Translations under genes and position numbers: made by a program
In this document: positions 44,745 to 54,799 of the stretch, piece after piece
How positions within the stretch are numbered: the stretch's first letter is position 1
Layout: each line of letters begins with the position of its first letter
The notes under the pieces: model-generated
The model's database searches: none
What the model was told of the DNA's origin: nothing
What the model saw: the letters and a program-made list of their open reading frames with translations, nothing else
Source: Gambelia wislizenii
Taxonomy: Eukaryota > Chordata > Lepidosauria > Squamata > Crotaphytidae
NCBI GenBank assembly: GCA_030847615.1
Contig: JAUMIR010000001.1
Span: forward strand, 250,607,187 to 250,671,186
Length of the DNA stretch: 64,000 nt
Reading direction: 5' to 3'

Positions 44745-45625
44745 GGACATTTTCAGACGGGGACTTTAACCCCGTTCCTGTATTGCAAAGCACCCTCCTG
44801 TCCCACTCCCGTCCCTGCCACAGAATAAAGGTAGGTTTTTTTGCACATCTACCTGTTTCCATGACAGGAACGTCCTCCCCCTCCCCTTGGTTGGCCAGGA
44901 GTGAATGCAGCTATTGTAAAGCTGCATTCACATCCCGTAAATGAAATTCCACCTGTTCTTGTGAGAGAATGGTGGCGTGAGAAATTTAAAAATAAAATTG
45001 AAAAGAAAAGTCAAAAAAGAAAACCAAGGAGCCCTGGTGGCGCAGTGGTTAAATGCCAGTACTGCAAGTCACCAAGTTCGATTCCAGAGGGCTCCAAGGT
45101 TCACTCGGCCTTCCATCCTTTCATAGGACGGTAAAATGAGTACCCAGCTTGTGGGGGCAATTAGCTAACACACACTGGAAACTGCTTAATGCAGTGTAGA
45201 TGTGTAAATTGCTATTGCTTAAAACAGTTTGTAAGCTGCTCTGATAGCCTTGTGGCTGAAGAGCAGGGTATAAATAACTAATTAAAAAAATAAAAAATAA
45301 AAACTAACAATTTTACAAGTAACCCAGGGAGGGGAAAAAAGGGTGTTGCTTACCTCCTTGTCCCAATCTTCACTGGAAGTGTTCGGCATGGACCTCCCCC
45401 CAGGGCTGGCATCATGCCAGCATAACAGGAGAGGAATAGGGCACTTTTCAGACCACCCGTGATTCCATGACAGAAACGAAACGGGTTGTCTATTCATGAC
45501 TTTTCATCGTGAATAAATAATTACTGGAGCTGCACGGGAGCAGTACAGGAGGGAGACATCGCCATCTGAAAGGGAAATCTTTCAGCGACCCTGTTCCATG
45601 CCTGCCACGGAGTCTGAAAAAGTCC
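44745..45625. mobile_element. GGACATTTTCAGAC-type MITE, TSD TTG, with nested SINE
   Basis: GGACATTTTCAGACGGGGAC at the left and inverted GAGTCTGAAAAAGTCC at the right; TTG on both sides (44742-44744, 45626-45628). Arms share CCCGTTCCTG, CTGCCACGGA and CCAGCAT-type text. Interrupted by the SINE at 45028-45295. Close to 58575-59150. Confidence 0.8.
45028..45295 (+). mobile_element. tRNA-derived SINE (second family)
   Basis: Head GGAGCCCTGGTGGCGCAGTG with A box (GTGGCGCAGTGGTTAAATG) and B-box-like GTTCGATTCC. Then TCGGCCTTCCATCCTTTCAT, GGTAAAATGAGTACCCAGC and GGGGGCAATTAGCTAACA, ending in an A-rich tail. It differs from the Sauria type and lacks the BovB-like tail. Confidence 0.85.
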
Positions 45626-45629
45626 TTGG

Positions 45630-46000
45630 TTTCTCAAGTTTCTTTAACCCTTCAAAAAAAAAATGTCTGATGTCTGGTCACTGAAATATTGCTCTGCTGC
45701 TGCTATCACCACTGAACCATTTGAAAATTTCCTTCCTTTCAAACTCTTTTTAAGATTTGGAAACAGGAAATAGTCAGATTGGAGCAAGATCTGAGGAGTA
45801 GGATGCATTGTCTATGCACTCAAATCCCAAATTCTTCAAATATCTATTGTTTTGCCAGTTCTGTGAGCAGTTGCATTGTCCTGCAAAAAGAGAACACCTT
45901 TCTGCAGTTTCCCTCACAGTTTTTCGTTCTATGCTTTCTTTAATTGGCACAAGTTAGAGTCATATTCTGCATTAACTGTTTGACATTAACTGCATTAACT
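45630..46000. other. Intergenic, nothing recognised
   Basis: No gene. The right border has CATTAACTG repeats (about 45970-46000), where the next foldback is truncated. Confidence 0.3.
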
Positions 46001-46220
46001 GTGTCACTTCCATGTACGATTGAAGGTAGCTGTGCCATATTTTACTCACAGACAACTTCCATGAGTAAAATATGGCACAGCTGCCTTCAATCGTACACAG
46101 AAGTGACACAGACGATGCCAAGAGAGGGATTGCGTTGTCTGAAACAGACCCCCTGCCATGCGACAGCGCCATAACTCTCCTGGAAGCTTCTTGCGCGGTA
46201 AGCCTAGTCTGAAAAAGTCC
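46001..46220. mobile_element. Left-truncated hairpin transposon
   Basis: A perfect-looking hairpin with arms 46001-46048 and 46064-46111 (GTGTCACTTC...CATATTTTACTCA and its complement) continues on the right into AGAGAGGGATTGCG and the terminus TAGTCTGAAAAAGTCC, ending at 46220. The left counterpart is missing beyond 46001. Confidence 0.7.
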
Positions 46221-46600
46221 ATGGTCCTATCAATGATCTAAGAAAATCCAGAAATTAGAGCTACAATCCTGCAAATTTGCATTTTACAATATAAAAGAAC
46301 ATTATTTCAAGCTACAGTGGCAAAATTGCATTCAGATTTTGGAAAGTGGATTGGGCCAAGAACATTTCAGCACCCCCTTATACAACAAAATAGTTTTTTT
46401 AAAAAAATAATAATGTCTCTTTGGGTGCTTTCAGATGAGGCTTTTATTATATGACTACTCATCCTGAAATGTGGGGCTCCAGAAACTGTCATGTTCCACT
46501 TGTGACTGTTCCATATTTGCCTACTGCTTCTTCCAGCTTTTTTCTTACCATAAAAAAAAGTATAGAAGGAAAGCAGGAACAGTTGACCAGTGACTTTTAA
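46221..46600. other. Intergenic, nothing recognised
   Basis: No motif. Confidence 0.3.
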
Positions 46601-46605
46601 CTGCT

Positions 46606-46815
46606 AACAATAGAGCCAGTGGTATGAATGTTGGACAAGTACAGTGGAGATCAGGGTTTGAATCCACACTCAGCCGTGGAAACCCACTGAGTTACCATGG
46701 GCAAGTCACACACTCTCAGACTCAGAGGAAGGAAAAGGCAACAAATATTGCCAAGAAAACCCCATGATGGTGTTGCCATAAATTGGAAATGACTTGAAGG
46801 CACACAACAACAATA
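46606..46815 (+). mobile_element. Sauria-type tRNA-derived SINE
   Basis: Head AATAGAGCCAGTGGTATGAA with B-box-like GGGTTTGAATCCAC, middle GGAAACCCACTGAGTTACCA and GGGCAAGTCACACACTCTCA, tail AATTGGAAATGACTTGAAGG plus CACACAACAACAA. Confidence 0.85.
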
Positions 46816-47003
46816 GGAGCTGTGTAGAAACACGCTCTCCTTTCATCAGTAACATTGTTTTGTTGGTCTAGGTCAGGATGTGCTTTATGCTACTCTTTTT
46901 AGTTTAAATATTTTTGGATTTTTAAAAAAAATGTTATGATATTGATTTTAATCCATCTTAGGTTTTTGTTTTGCTTTGAAAAGTGGCATATATATCCTTA
47001 TAG

Positions 47004-47152
47004 CAGCCTTACTCAACCTTTTCTCCCTGGCAGAACCCTTGAAACCATTTTCAGGTCTCAGGGAACCCCTGTCCAAATCCTGCCCCCCAAATCACAATAT
47101 CTTGAGGAACCCCTAGCAACCTCTTGTGCAACCCTAGGGTTGAGAAACCCTG
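47004..47152. mobile_element. Small hAT element (TCTCAACC termini)
   Basis: CAGCCTTACTCAACCTTTTC to GGGTTGAGAAACCCTG. The same internal phrases (TTTTCAGGTCTCAGGGAACC) as 44011-44175. The duplication is decayed (5 of 8). Confidence 0.7.
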
Positions 47153-47198
47153 GTTTATACATTACATAACCCCACCCCCTTATTCATATTAATACCTG

Positions 47199-48329
47199 GG
47201 TGTCGTTTACATGATGAATATGTAGTGGGAAGAATTCGTGTCGATCCCTGGCAGTTTACACGTACATCGGGTCGGGTACGTGATTTTCGGAAGGGGGCCA
47301 CCTTTTATCCCTCAACCTGCGGGACTTCCAGTCCCACGGTTTGTGCCAGTTTTTAAAAAAGTCACTGGAGGATTCGGAAAATCGGAAATGTAAACAGCCT
47401 GGGACAAAATATCTCGGTAGTAGGGGATGACCAGAAATGGTGACTGGGGGCGGGCTTACAGATCAGCGACCAGAAAAGGAGGGGTCAGTCACCTGTTCAA
47501 CAGATCCAGCCTCACCAGCTGAAAACAAAGGCATCCCTTCCAGCTGCACGAAGGTTGATGTGTGTGCGCGCGTGTACTCAATCACCTTTTTAAATGAATT
47601 TCTACACTGCAAACCCTTCAGCTTTACCTTTTCCTCTACTGCATGTTACAGAGAGATCGTGGTGGGCAGAGGGTTGCCCATTCATCCCCTGCCTTGGTCA
47701 CCTCCCTGGGTCTGAACGGGCACAGTAAAATATTCCAGCCTCTGAGCGAATGAACACCCTTTAATTCCCCCTCTCTGTGTCTGTGTCTTTCAAAACGCCT
47801 GTCTGTAGCTGGCTTGAAACCTGAACTCTGCTGCTAAATCTTTGCTGTATGGGTTAATATTTTAAAGAGGCAAGGGAAAACCCAAGCGGCTTGATTTCAA
47901 AAGGAAAGCACTCAGCTTGATTTCAAATGGAAATCACTCGTTCGTTCCTGCGTCTGAGCGAAAGATCTCAGTCTGGATCTTTCAAAATGCTTTCTGCCTC
48001 TTCTTAAAGGGTTAACATTTTAAAGAAGCAAGGGGAATAACAAACCTCTGCCCCCCTCTCCCCCCACAGCCAGCCAATAGCATCGCTCGTGGCACGGAAC
48101 TCTAAAGGAAGTGCGTCACCGAGGTTGTGAAAACACGAGTAATTGCATCCTTGATTGACAGCCAACCCCCCCTAAAAAAAAAGTGGAACTTTGGACGTGT
48201 AAATATCAGTCACGGGACCACCCGGGATATCCAGATCAGTGACATAAGTCATATAAACAGCGAGGGATGGATTCATGATCACAAAGTCACGGTAAGCACC
48301 GTGACAATTTCTGTCGTGTAACTGGCACC
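47199..48329. mobile_element. 1.13-kb TIR element, TSD CTG
   Basis: Left GGTGTCGTTTACATGA and inverted right TCGTGTAACTGGCACC, with CTG at 47196-47198 and 48330-48332. Subterminal GTTTACACG/GTGTAAAC-like repeats; a CCAGCCAATAGC motif recalls the CCAGCCAATCAG of the 10962 family. CpG-rich in places; the frame 47437-47715 has no motif. Harbinger-like assignment is inferred. Confidence 0.65.
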
Positions 48330-48480
48330 CTGGGTCCTTAGGAAGCACCTTGTTTTGCACTGCTATCAGTCCCTCTGGTACAGAGACCCTTATCCCTAAA
48401 AAGTATCAGGGGCATGTTGGGAGCTTGGCGTGGGAGTGGGAGATAAGGGTGGGAAGAATGTGCCAAAGAAGAAAAAGGGG

Positions 48481-48865
48481 TCACCCCTTCCTTCCTTCCT
48501 TCCTTCCTTCCTTCCTTCTCTGCTTGCTTGCTTGCTTCCTTTGTTCCTTCCCTCCCTCCCTCCCTCTGTACCAGCCGGTCTTCCTTTTCCAGTCTTTTTT
48601 CTTTCTCTGGCATCTTCTCTCTTTCTGCCACCCCTTCCTTCTCTTCTTCCTTCCTTCCCTCCCTCCCTCTGTACCAGCCAGTCTTCCTTTTCCAGTCTTT
48701 TTTCTTTCTCTGGCATCTTCTCTCTTTCTCCCACCCCTTCCTTCTCTTCTTCCTTCCTTCCCTCCCTCCCTCTGTACTAGCCAGTCTTCCTTTTTCTTTT
48801 CCCTTTTTCAGTCTTTCTTCTTTCTCTGGCAACTTCTTTCCCTCTCTCTGCCACCCCTTCCTTCC
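48481..48865. repeat. Polypyrimidine minisatellite
   Basis: (CCTT)n at 48485-48545, then about three tandem copies of a ~110-bp unit starting near 48546, 48655 and 48766. Each carries CTGTACCAGCC (or CTGTACTAGCC), TTTTCCAGTC and CTCTGGCATCTTCTCTC. Almost all C/T on +. This gives long artefactual frames on both strands. Confidence 0.85.
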
Positions 48866-48869
48866 TTCT

Positions 48870-49171
48870 CCACTAGTCAGGAGATTTGTGGGGGAGAGGT
48901 GCGAAAGGAAGTTGAAGTGCCATGTGCGCTAGAGGTAGTTATAATCCCGCCCACCACCTGTGTGCTGGCATGACCATCCCTCCCTTTTGAGGTCCCAAGA
49001 TGAGCGAGCACACCACCCGCCTCTCCCCCCCACGGTTGGTTGGCTGACTCACCAACCTGTCGATCTCAGGGCATGTGGGGAGGTACCGTCCCCGCTCCAC
49101 CAAGCCCCATTAAATCAGTTCTCCGGTTGTGGCACGTAAGAGAGAGTGACGCACCCCTGCGTGCTCGTCCT

Positions 49172-49210
<39 letters not shown>

Positions 49211-49565
49211 CCTGTTGTGGGAAAAGTGTGACTGACTGACTGAGGGAGTGAGGGAGTGAGAGAGGGAGACAGCAGCAGTAGCCTCCGCCGCCATCCACAC
49301 CTCTGCCACCACGGTCCCCGCCAGCATCAGCTCCCAGCTTGGCTGCCCTGTGAGGACGAAGGTGTAAGCCATCCTTCCTCCTCTTCCTCCTCCTTAACCT
49401 TTCCCTTAGCACCAGGATGTGGTGAGAGGTGGCAAGGAAGGCTCCCCCCTCCTGCCTTGCAGCCCCTCCCCCAAAGCTCTGGGGCAGAGGAAGGAGGGAA
49501 GGAGGAGAAGCCCAACGTGGTTGCACCCTGAAGGGAGCCTGCCCCCCTCATCCCCCCAAAATATC
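48870..49565. promoter_or_regulatory. CpG-containing promoter-like block, transcript unknown
   Basis: GC-rich with scattered CpGs, a CCGGTTGTGG, a CACGTAAG and a TGACGCA word near 49120-49152, a (TC)n tract, GCCGCCATCC near 49288, and a good donor-like GACGAAGGTGTAAG at 49356-49369. It could be the first exon of an unannotated upstream transcript, or just GC-rich repeat debris. No protein recognised. Confidence 0.3.
49177..49205. repeat. (TC)n microsatellite
   Basis: About fourteen TC units. Confidence 0.95.
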
Positions 49566-49600
49566 TCCTGACTAATGCCGAAGTAAATCCGTTCAGCCTC

Positions 49601-49653
49601 GGAAGGAAGGAAGGAAGGAAGGAAGGAAGGAAGGAAGGAAGGAAGGAAGGAAG
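49601..49653. repeat. (GGAA)13 microsatellite
   Basis: Thirteen uninterrupted GGAA units. GGAA is the ETS-factor core. Confidence 0.95.
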
Positions 49654-49754
49654 CACTGGATGGATGTGCCTAACCTATGCTCCGAGGAGCTGGCGGAGGC
49701 AGCTGGGACACAGCTGGGTCCTAAAACCCAACAGGTCTCATTACTACTCGTTAC

Positions 49755-49825
49755 TATTTCTCGTGGAACCCCTGGCCATGCCTCGCAGAACCCTGGGATT
49801 CTGCGGAACCCTGGTTGAGAAACGC
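49755..49825. mobile_element. Right end of a small hAT element
   Basis: GGAACCCCTGGCC...GGAACCCTGGTTGAGAAACGCTG matches the right half of 44011-44175 and 47004-47152. Confidence 0.6.
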
Positions 49826-49829
49826 TGCC

Positions 49830-51535
49830 TTACAGCAAGCAAACACTCGGATCTAAAAGAAATATTCAGTAACAGCATCTTGCAAGCAAATAATTTAACA
49901 CATAGTATAAAACTAGGGCTGCACTGAATGTTCACCATTTTTAATTTATGAGTACAAAAATGTGCTTCTAGTATGAGCTTTATGGCCTTGGAAACAAAAT
50001 TCAGCTAGGTAAAACTGTTCCTTACAGATGCATGTGCCTCAGAAATTAGAACTGCAAATTAAGCTCATGTTTATTTTTCAGTGACAAAACACAAAACAAA
50101 GTATGCAAGATGTGGAGATGAGAGGAAACACATGCTAGAACTAACAAATGTTAAGGAAGCGTTGCTTTTAAATACATTATCAAGTTTAACCCTAAGGAGG
50201 GTTTTGGATTTGTTAGGCAGTGGAGAACGATTTGGACAAGGTGGAATGTTTGGAGAGGAATATTATGCTTATATGCCAAATCTAGGAGCATCTGAGCCAA
50301 GAGGGGGCAGCTGAAGTGTTTGGACTTAAAGGAGAGCACAGATATCAGAAACCTGTTAGAATGGAGAAAAACAGTGTGATACAGTTATAGGTATTTCCTT
50401 TCCCTTCATCTGTTGCATTGGCTATGAGCACAAAAGGAGTTTTGATGTGGTTTTCATCATGATCTGCTTCACAGAAGGCCTTCAGTATTTTATTGCTGAC
50501 TTTGTGATCATCTGAAAGAGGAGAATTTAAGAATCACTGCTTTGTGCTATTTTTTCCCCAGGGTCTTTCTGTCACTGCATTTGAGTTTTCAGTTTGGAAT
50601 AGCCATTTAAGAAGCATTGATTTTAAAATGAAAGAAATCCTACTACTAAAGAAAGAAACAACACCTAATGCTAGAACAGATTTCTTTTCTTTTTTTAGAG
50701 GTAAAAAATAGTGGTGGCAGTCACTCAGGGCAATTTTGATGACATGTCCATCTGTCAATCAATGTTTAGTTTAGGATACAGCATTCTGAGTGCCACAGAA
50801 ATCTGTGAACATAATGGAAATGATTACTAAACAAAGAAATCATTTTGCTGTTATTTTTCAACACTGTTTCATCAAATAGTTCCTGAACATAATTTGCTAT
50901 AAGCATTGGTTATCTTTAATAGTTCAATCTTAATACCTGTTTTCAACATTACAATATTTATTAATGGGAGTGTACCTATCAGGCATGCTCAGATGAAATC
51001 TGAACATGGAAATATAAATTCAAATATAAAATGCTAAGCCAGTCCCAAAATCTTGGTATAATTATTAATTAAAGATAATGAAGAATTGTGTAACCCTAAA
51101 ATATTGTGGAAGAATTTCATAGTTCTGTAACACACATCTGTTTCCAAATATACCATTTTTTAAAAAAGATCTGCTTACATCTGGAAGCATAAGAAGCTGC
51201 CATACAGTGAGTTTGATATGGTGGCCTGAACTAAAAGAAATGAGCTTCCTTCTGAAGTTTCAAGTTTTGTCAGACCTACTGTCTGCATTCTTGCAACCCT
51301 ACCATGCTCTCTGCATAAAACCAATTTCATTCTAGTGAGGCAGACATACAAGTGGGATCAACAAGATTGCTTATGCAACCTCAAGCAACATAAAACAAAA
51401 GGGGTGGGAGAGCAGGGAGTTCTTCATGGACAGCATCAAGTAATTACCTTTATGCCTGAAATGCCCATCACAGATCAAACACAACAGTGAATGGTCTGTC
51501 ACATAAACTCCAATACTCTTCTATGGAAGTAATTC
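49830..51535. other. Apparently unique AT-rich intergenic DNA
   Basis: No repeat family and no recognisable gene. The + frame 50081-50314 lacks motifs and splice context. Confidence 0.35.
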
Positions 51536-51539
51536 ACAC

Positions 51540-51826
51540 AACCAGTTGTGGTTTATGGGGATCCTCAACATGACCCCCCCCCCAATGTAATGTCCTTCCT
51601 CTCTTCTGAGCAAGCGAATCAAATCAATTCACTTGTCTTAATGAGCAGAAATGTGGACCCCCTTGTTTTTAAAAAGAAACGGGGAAAAGCCAGAAAGGCT
51701 TTTCTCCTGAGGTTTTTGGTCTTTTTACCCCCTCCTTCACAATCAACATGTCGCAGGATCACATTTAGACAGGTCATATTCCCTACAGTTTCCATAAGGG
51801 TTATTTTGACTGCTTAGACAACCTCA
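51540..51826. mobile_element. Harbinger-like MITE, right part
   Basis: Shares GCAAGCGAATCAAATCAATTCACTTGTCTTAATG, AAAAGCCAGAAAGGCTTTTC and the right terminus TGCTTAGACAACCTC with 10962-11568 and 27500-28084; ATG follows. The left half is missing or rearranged. Confidence 0.6.
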
Positions 51827-51829
51827 TGG

Positions 51830-52318
51830 TGTACTGAATAAATGACTAAACCAAAGTGAGCCAGATCTTAAGACTAACATAGATCCTGGCAGTAAAATTT
51901 CTCTAGGCTCATATACTTTGTGAAGGGCTAATCCTTAGATTGAAACCCTAAAAACAGATAAACTGCTTCAGCTCTCTGTACTGAAGCCATTGCATGCTAG
52001 AGTAGTTCTAGTAGTTCTAGAGTAGTTCTGTCAACTTCAGCCAGACTGGTTTCAGAATAATCAATGGAAAGACTTCCATTGCTTTTTGGTTTACTCACTT
52101 GCTGCTGACACTGGAGCACAGCATCTTAAAAAATAATAATAATGCTTAATGGGACAAAACATTCTACCAAAAGAACAAAACCTCAAGCCCCTACAAGGAG
52201 TCACAATGGAATCTAGTGGCATGTCACACTAGTGAAAGTTCTAATAACTGCAACCAATTCCTGAAGGCGTACATACATTGGAATGGAAGCTTTCAGTCAT
52301 ACGACTATTCTTTTCAAG
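51830..52318. other. Intergenic, nothing recognised
   Basis: Contains a short tandem TAGTTCTAGAG repeat at 52000-52030; otherwise no motif. Confidence 0.3.
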
Positions 52319-52323
52319 TCTTA

Positions 52324-52859
52324 GGAGATTTTCAGACGCCTCTTTCAGCCTCTTGCCGTGCAAGCAGCCTCCGGAGCAGTAATGAGGCTGCTGCGCAGCA
52401 AGGGGTCCATTTTGGATGACGCCGTTTCTCTCTCGGCGTCATCCGTGACTGTTGCGGCTAGCATTGGAGGCGGCTGCACTGTTTTTCACTCACGGAAGTT
52501 GTCCGTGAGTAAAAAACAGTGCGGCCACCTCCAATGCTAGCCGCAACAGTCACGGACAACACTAAGAGAGAAACGGCGTCATCCAAAATGGACCCCTTGC
52601 TGCGCAGCAGCCTCGTTACTGCTCCGGAGGCTGCTTGCATGGCAAGAGGCTGAAAGAGGCATCGGAAAATCTCCTCACGGACAACTTCCGTGAGGGAAAA
52701 ACAGCGCGGCCGCCTCCAATGCTAGCCGCAACACTCATGGACGCCGCCGAGAGAGAAACAGCGTCGTCCAAAATGGATCCCTTGCCACACAGCAGCCTCG
52801 TTACTGCTCCGGAGGCTGCTTGTGCGGCAAGACACTGAAAGAGGCATCTGAAAATCTCC
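52324..52859. mobile_element. Hairpin transposon with a duplicated third arm, TSD TTA
   Basis: Starts GGAGATTTTCAGACGCC and ends AAAATCTCC; TTA at 52321-52323 and 52860-52862. Left arm 52324-52490; centre TCACGGAAGTTGTCCGTGA (about 52490-52508); right arm to 52674, ending with a full terminus (AAAATCTCC). Then comes a second centre in the opposite orientation (TCACGGACAACTTCCGTGA, 52675-52693) and a second right arm to 52859. CpG-rich; frames on both strands are mirror artefacts. Confidence 0.85.
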
Positions 52860-52864
52860 TTAAT

Positions 52865-54075
52865 TATGCTTTATAAACATGTACAAAAACAATGATGCGA
52901 GAATTGGCTCTTATACCATGGAATACTACAGTATTGTATCTGTGACAGAAATAGGTGAGGAAATGAGGAAATGGGTCAAAATTGAGCTTTAATTCCATCT
53001 GGATCGATTTACATTTTCCCTAGGGAAATTTTGTAGAGCAAGAGTTTGGCAAAAAGAACTATAAAAAACGGGCTGCAGTCATGTAGCAAGAATGATGAGA
53101 GCTGGAACGTGTTTATATCATATTGTATCAGTGTGTAACTGGTGGTAGAAAATGAATTCTGTTTCTTGGAGACTGTGTGTGTGTGTTTTTTAAAAAGATC
53201 CCTAGCCCTTATGATTGTGAAGATTAGCCATGAAAATATATTGGAAAATATGTGGTAAATTTTCAGAAGTTGGGGAAGGGGATTACAGAAAGACTAAACA
53301 ACATATTCAATAAAAAGGTTGAAGCTTCAATAATGTCTACTAGCGCTTCTTCCTATAACAAATTTAGAAACTGCATAGCCATTCAGATGTTTCAGAACTG
53401 CAATTCCCATCAGTCCTAGATAGCACAGCCGGCAATGAAGTTTAATGAGACTTACAGTCTATCAACACTGGAAGGCCATACATTTTCTATCCCTATGGCT
53501 AATGGAAGCAAACTAAATTGTGCAAAATATTATGCACATTATCTTATTTGCATAATATATGCAAATAGTAAGAGTTGGTGAAGAATTTGGAATACTTTTA
53601 GTGTACCAAGTTTGATCGTTTTACTGTAAACAGTCTGGCATTGGAGTTGCATAAAATACACCAGCATACACAGAGAACGAAATAAAGAGAAAGGAAAACA
53701 GGGAAGGCAGGAGAGTACAAAGAGTTGGATGAACTGCCACATCTGTAACAATTCTCTCCATTTGCATTCTTCAAAAGTCCTCTGTGATGGGTAGAGCTTC
53801 TTCGGTGAGCTGCCAAGAAGCAAAGCACATACAGACCATCTTTCATGGTGAGATACCATTCTATCTGGTGTGCTGAAAGCACCAAAGAGGTCTAAGCAAG
53901 TGGAATCTTACCTATGACAGAAGACAGGGAAGTTATAAGGCACCACAACAAGCATGGATTTTAGAGAGCCAAATATGGACATTATAATAAGATGCCCCAG
54001 AATACTGGGACATTTTCTGACAGAGACTGAGACATTTTCTGTCTCTATGAGGTCCGCTCTCTGAAGAAGACATAG
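52865..54075. other. Intergenic, one diverged small hAT MITE trace
   Basis: Around 53385-53490, GATGTTTCAGAACTGCAATTCCCATCAG resembles the small hAT MITE. Nothing else assigned; the - frames 53539-53885 have no motif. Confidence 0.35.
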
Positions 54076-54083
54076 GTCTGGAA

Positions 54084-54196
54084 CAGGGATGGGTACTGGG
54101 TGAACTGCAACTCCCATGAGACCCTAGCCAGCACTGCCAATGAACAATGCTGAAAAGTCCTCCAACATCTGGAGGACCACATGGTTCCCATACCTA
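54084..54196. mobile_element. Small hAT MITE, perfect 8-bp TSD
   Basis: CAGGGATGGGTACTGGGTGA to ATGGTTCCCATACCTA, flanked by GTCTGGAA at 54076-54083 and 54197-54204. 113 bp, half-palindromic (AACTCCCATGAG and the mirrored text). Confidence 0.9.
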
Positions 54197-54356
54197 GTCT
54201 GGAATAATGCTACTGTTGGTTCCTCCACATAATAATTCTGTTCAGCCTCCCAAGAGGTTTAGTTTCCCTGAATGGGAGAGGGAAAGAGCCTTTGTGATAT
54301 TTCAAGTCATATTGCATCAAACCTGCAAGTGCATTCCTAAGGCCTAAGGCAAACAA

Positions 54357-54373
54357 CAACAACAACAACAACA
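54357..54373. repeat. (CAA)n microsatellite
   Basis: About six CAA units. Confidence 0.9.
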
Positions 54374-54645
54374 AAATTTTAAAAATCAAAAAAATAAAAT
54401 GAAATGTACAAATGAAATGTGAGAGAGGAGGAGAGGGCACATCTCAAGGGCTTGGTCAGACATGCTTTTATTTGCATGACAGGGTTCATGCATCTTGGAA
54501 TAATCATGAAATAGGCTGTCATTTTGAGGGAGTGATAGAGGTTCCAGTCCAGACTTATTCTCACAGAGTTTCTAAAATTTTCATCCCAATTCACACAGCC
54601 ACCATATATACAAGCAGCCAAACTAAATCCAAGCATCCTCTAGGA

Positions 54646-54785
54646 CAGGGATGAGCAAGGTATAGCTTTCCGCCCCTTGCCAAACTGCAATTCCCAGCAT
54701 TCCTCACCATTAGCTATGCTGGCTGAGTCAGATGGGCATTGCAGCCCAACAACGCCTGGAGGGGGGGCACAGTTGCCCATGGCTA
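54646..54785. mobile_element. Small hAT MITE, near-perfect TSD
   Basis: CAGGGATGAGCAAGGTATAG to TTGCCCATGGCTA; flanks CTCTAGGA and CTCCAGGA agree at 7 of 8. Confidence 0.8.
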
Positions 54786-54799
54786 CTCCAGGAATATCA

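Noticed and set aside
45028..45090. tRNA gene (A and B boxes present)
   Set aside because: SINE head; the cloverleaf is not maintained and the copy continues into a SINE body with an A-rich tail. The same applies to 17729, 20972, 38092, 46606 and 60298.
48338..48973. Long frames on both strands (up to 207 codons)
   Set aside because: Products of the polypyrimidine minisatellite; Ser/Pro/Leu/Phe on + and Lys/Glu/Arg/Gly on - simply mirror C/T-rich DNA.
48870..49565. CREB1 first exon (the KLF7 neighbour in other vertebrates)
   Set aside because: No similarity to CREB1 coding or leader sequence could be recognised, so it is kept only as a promoter-like block.
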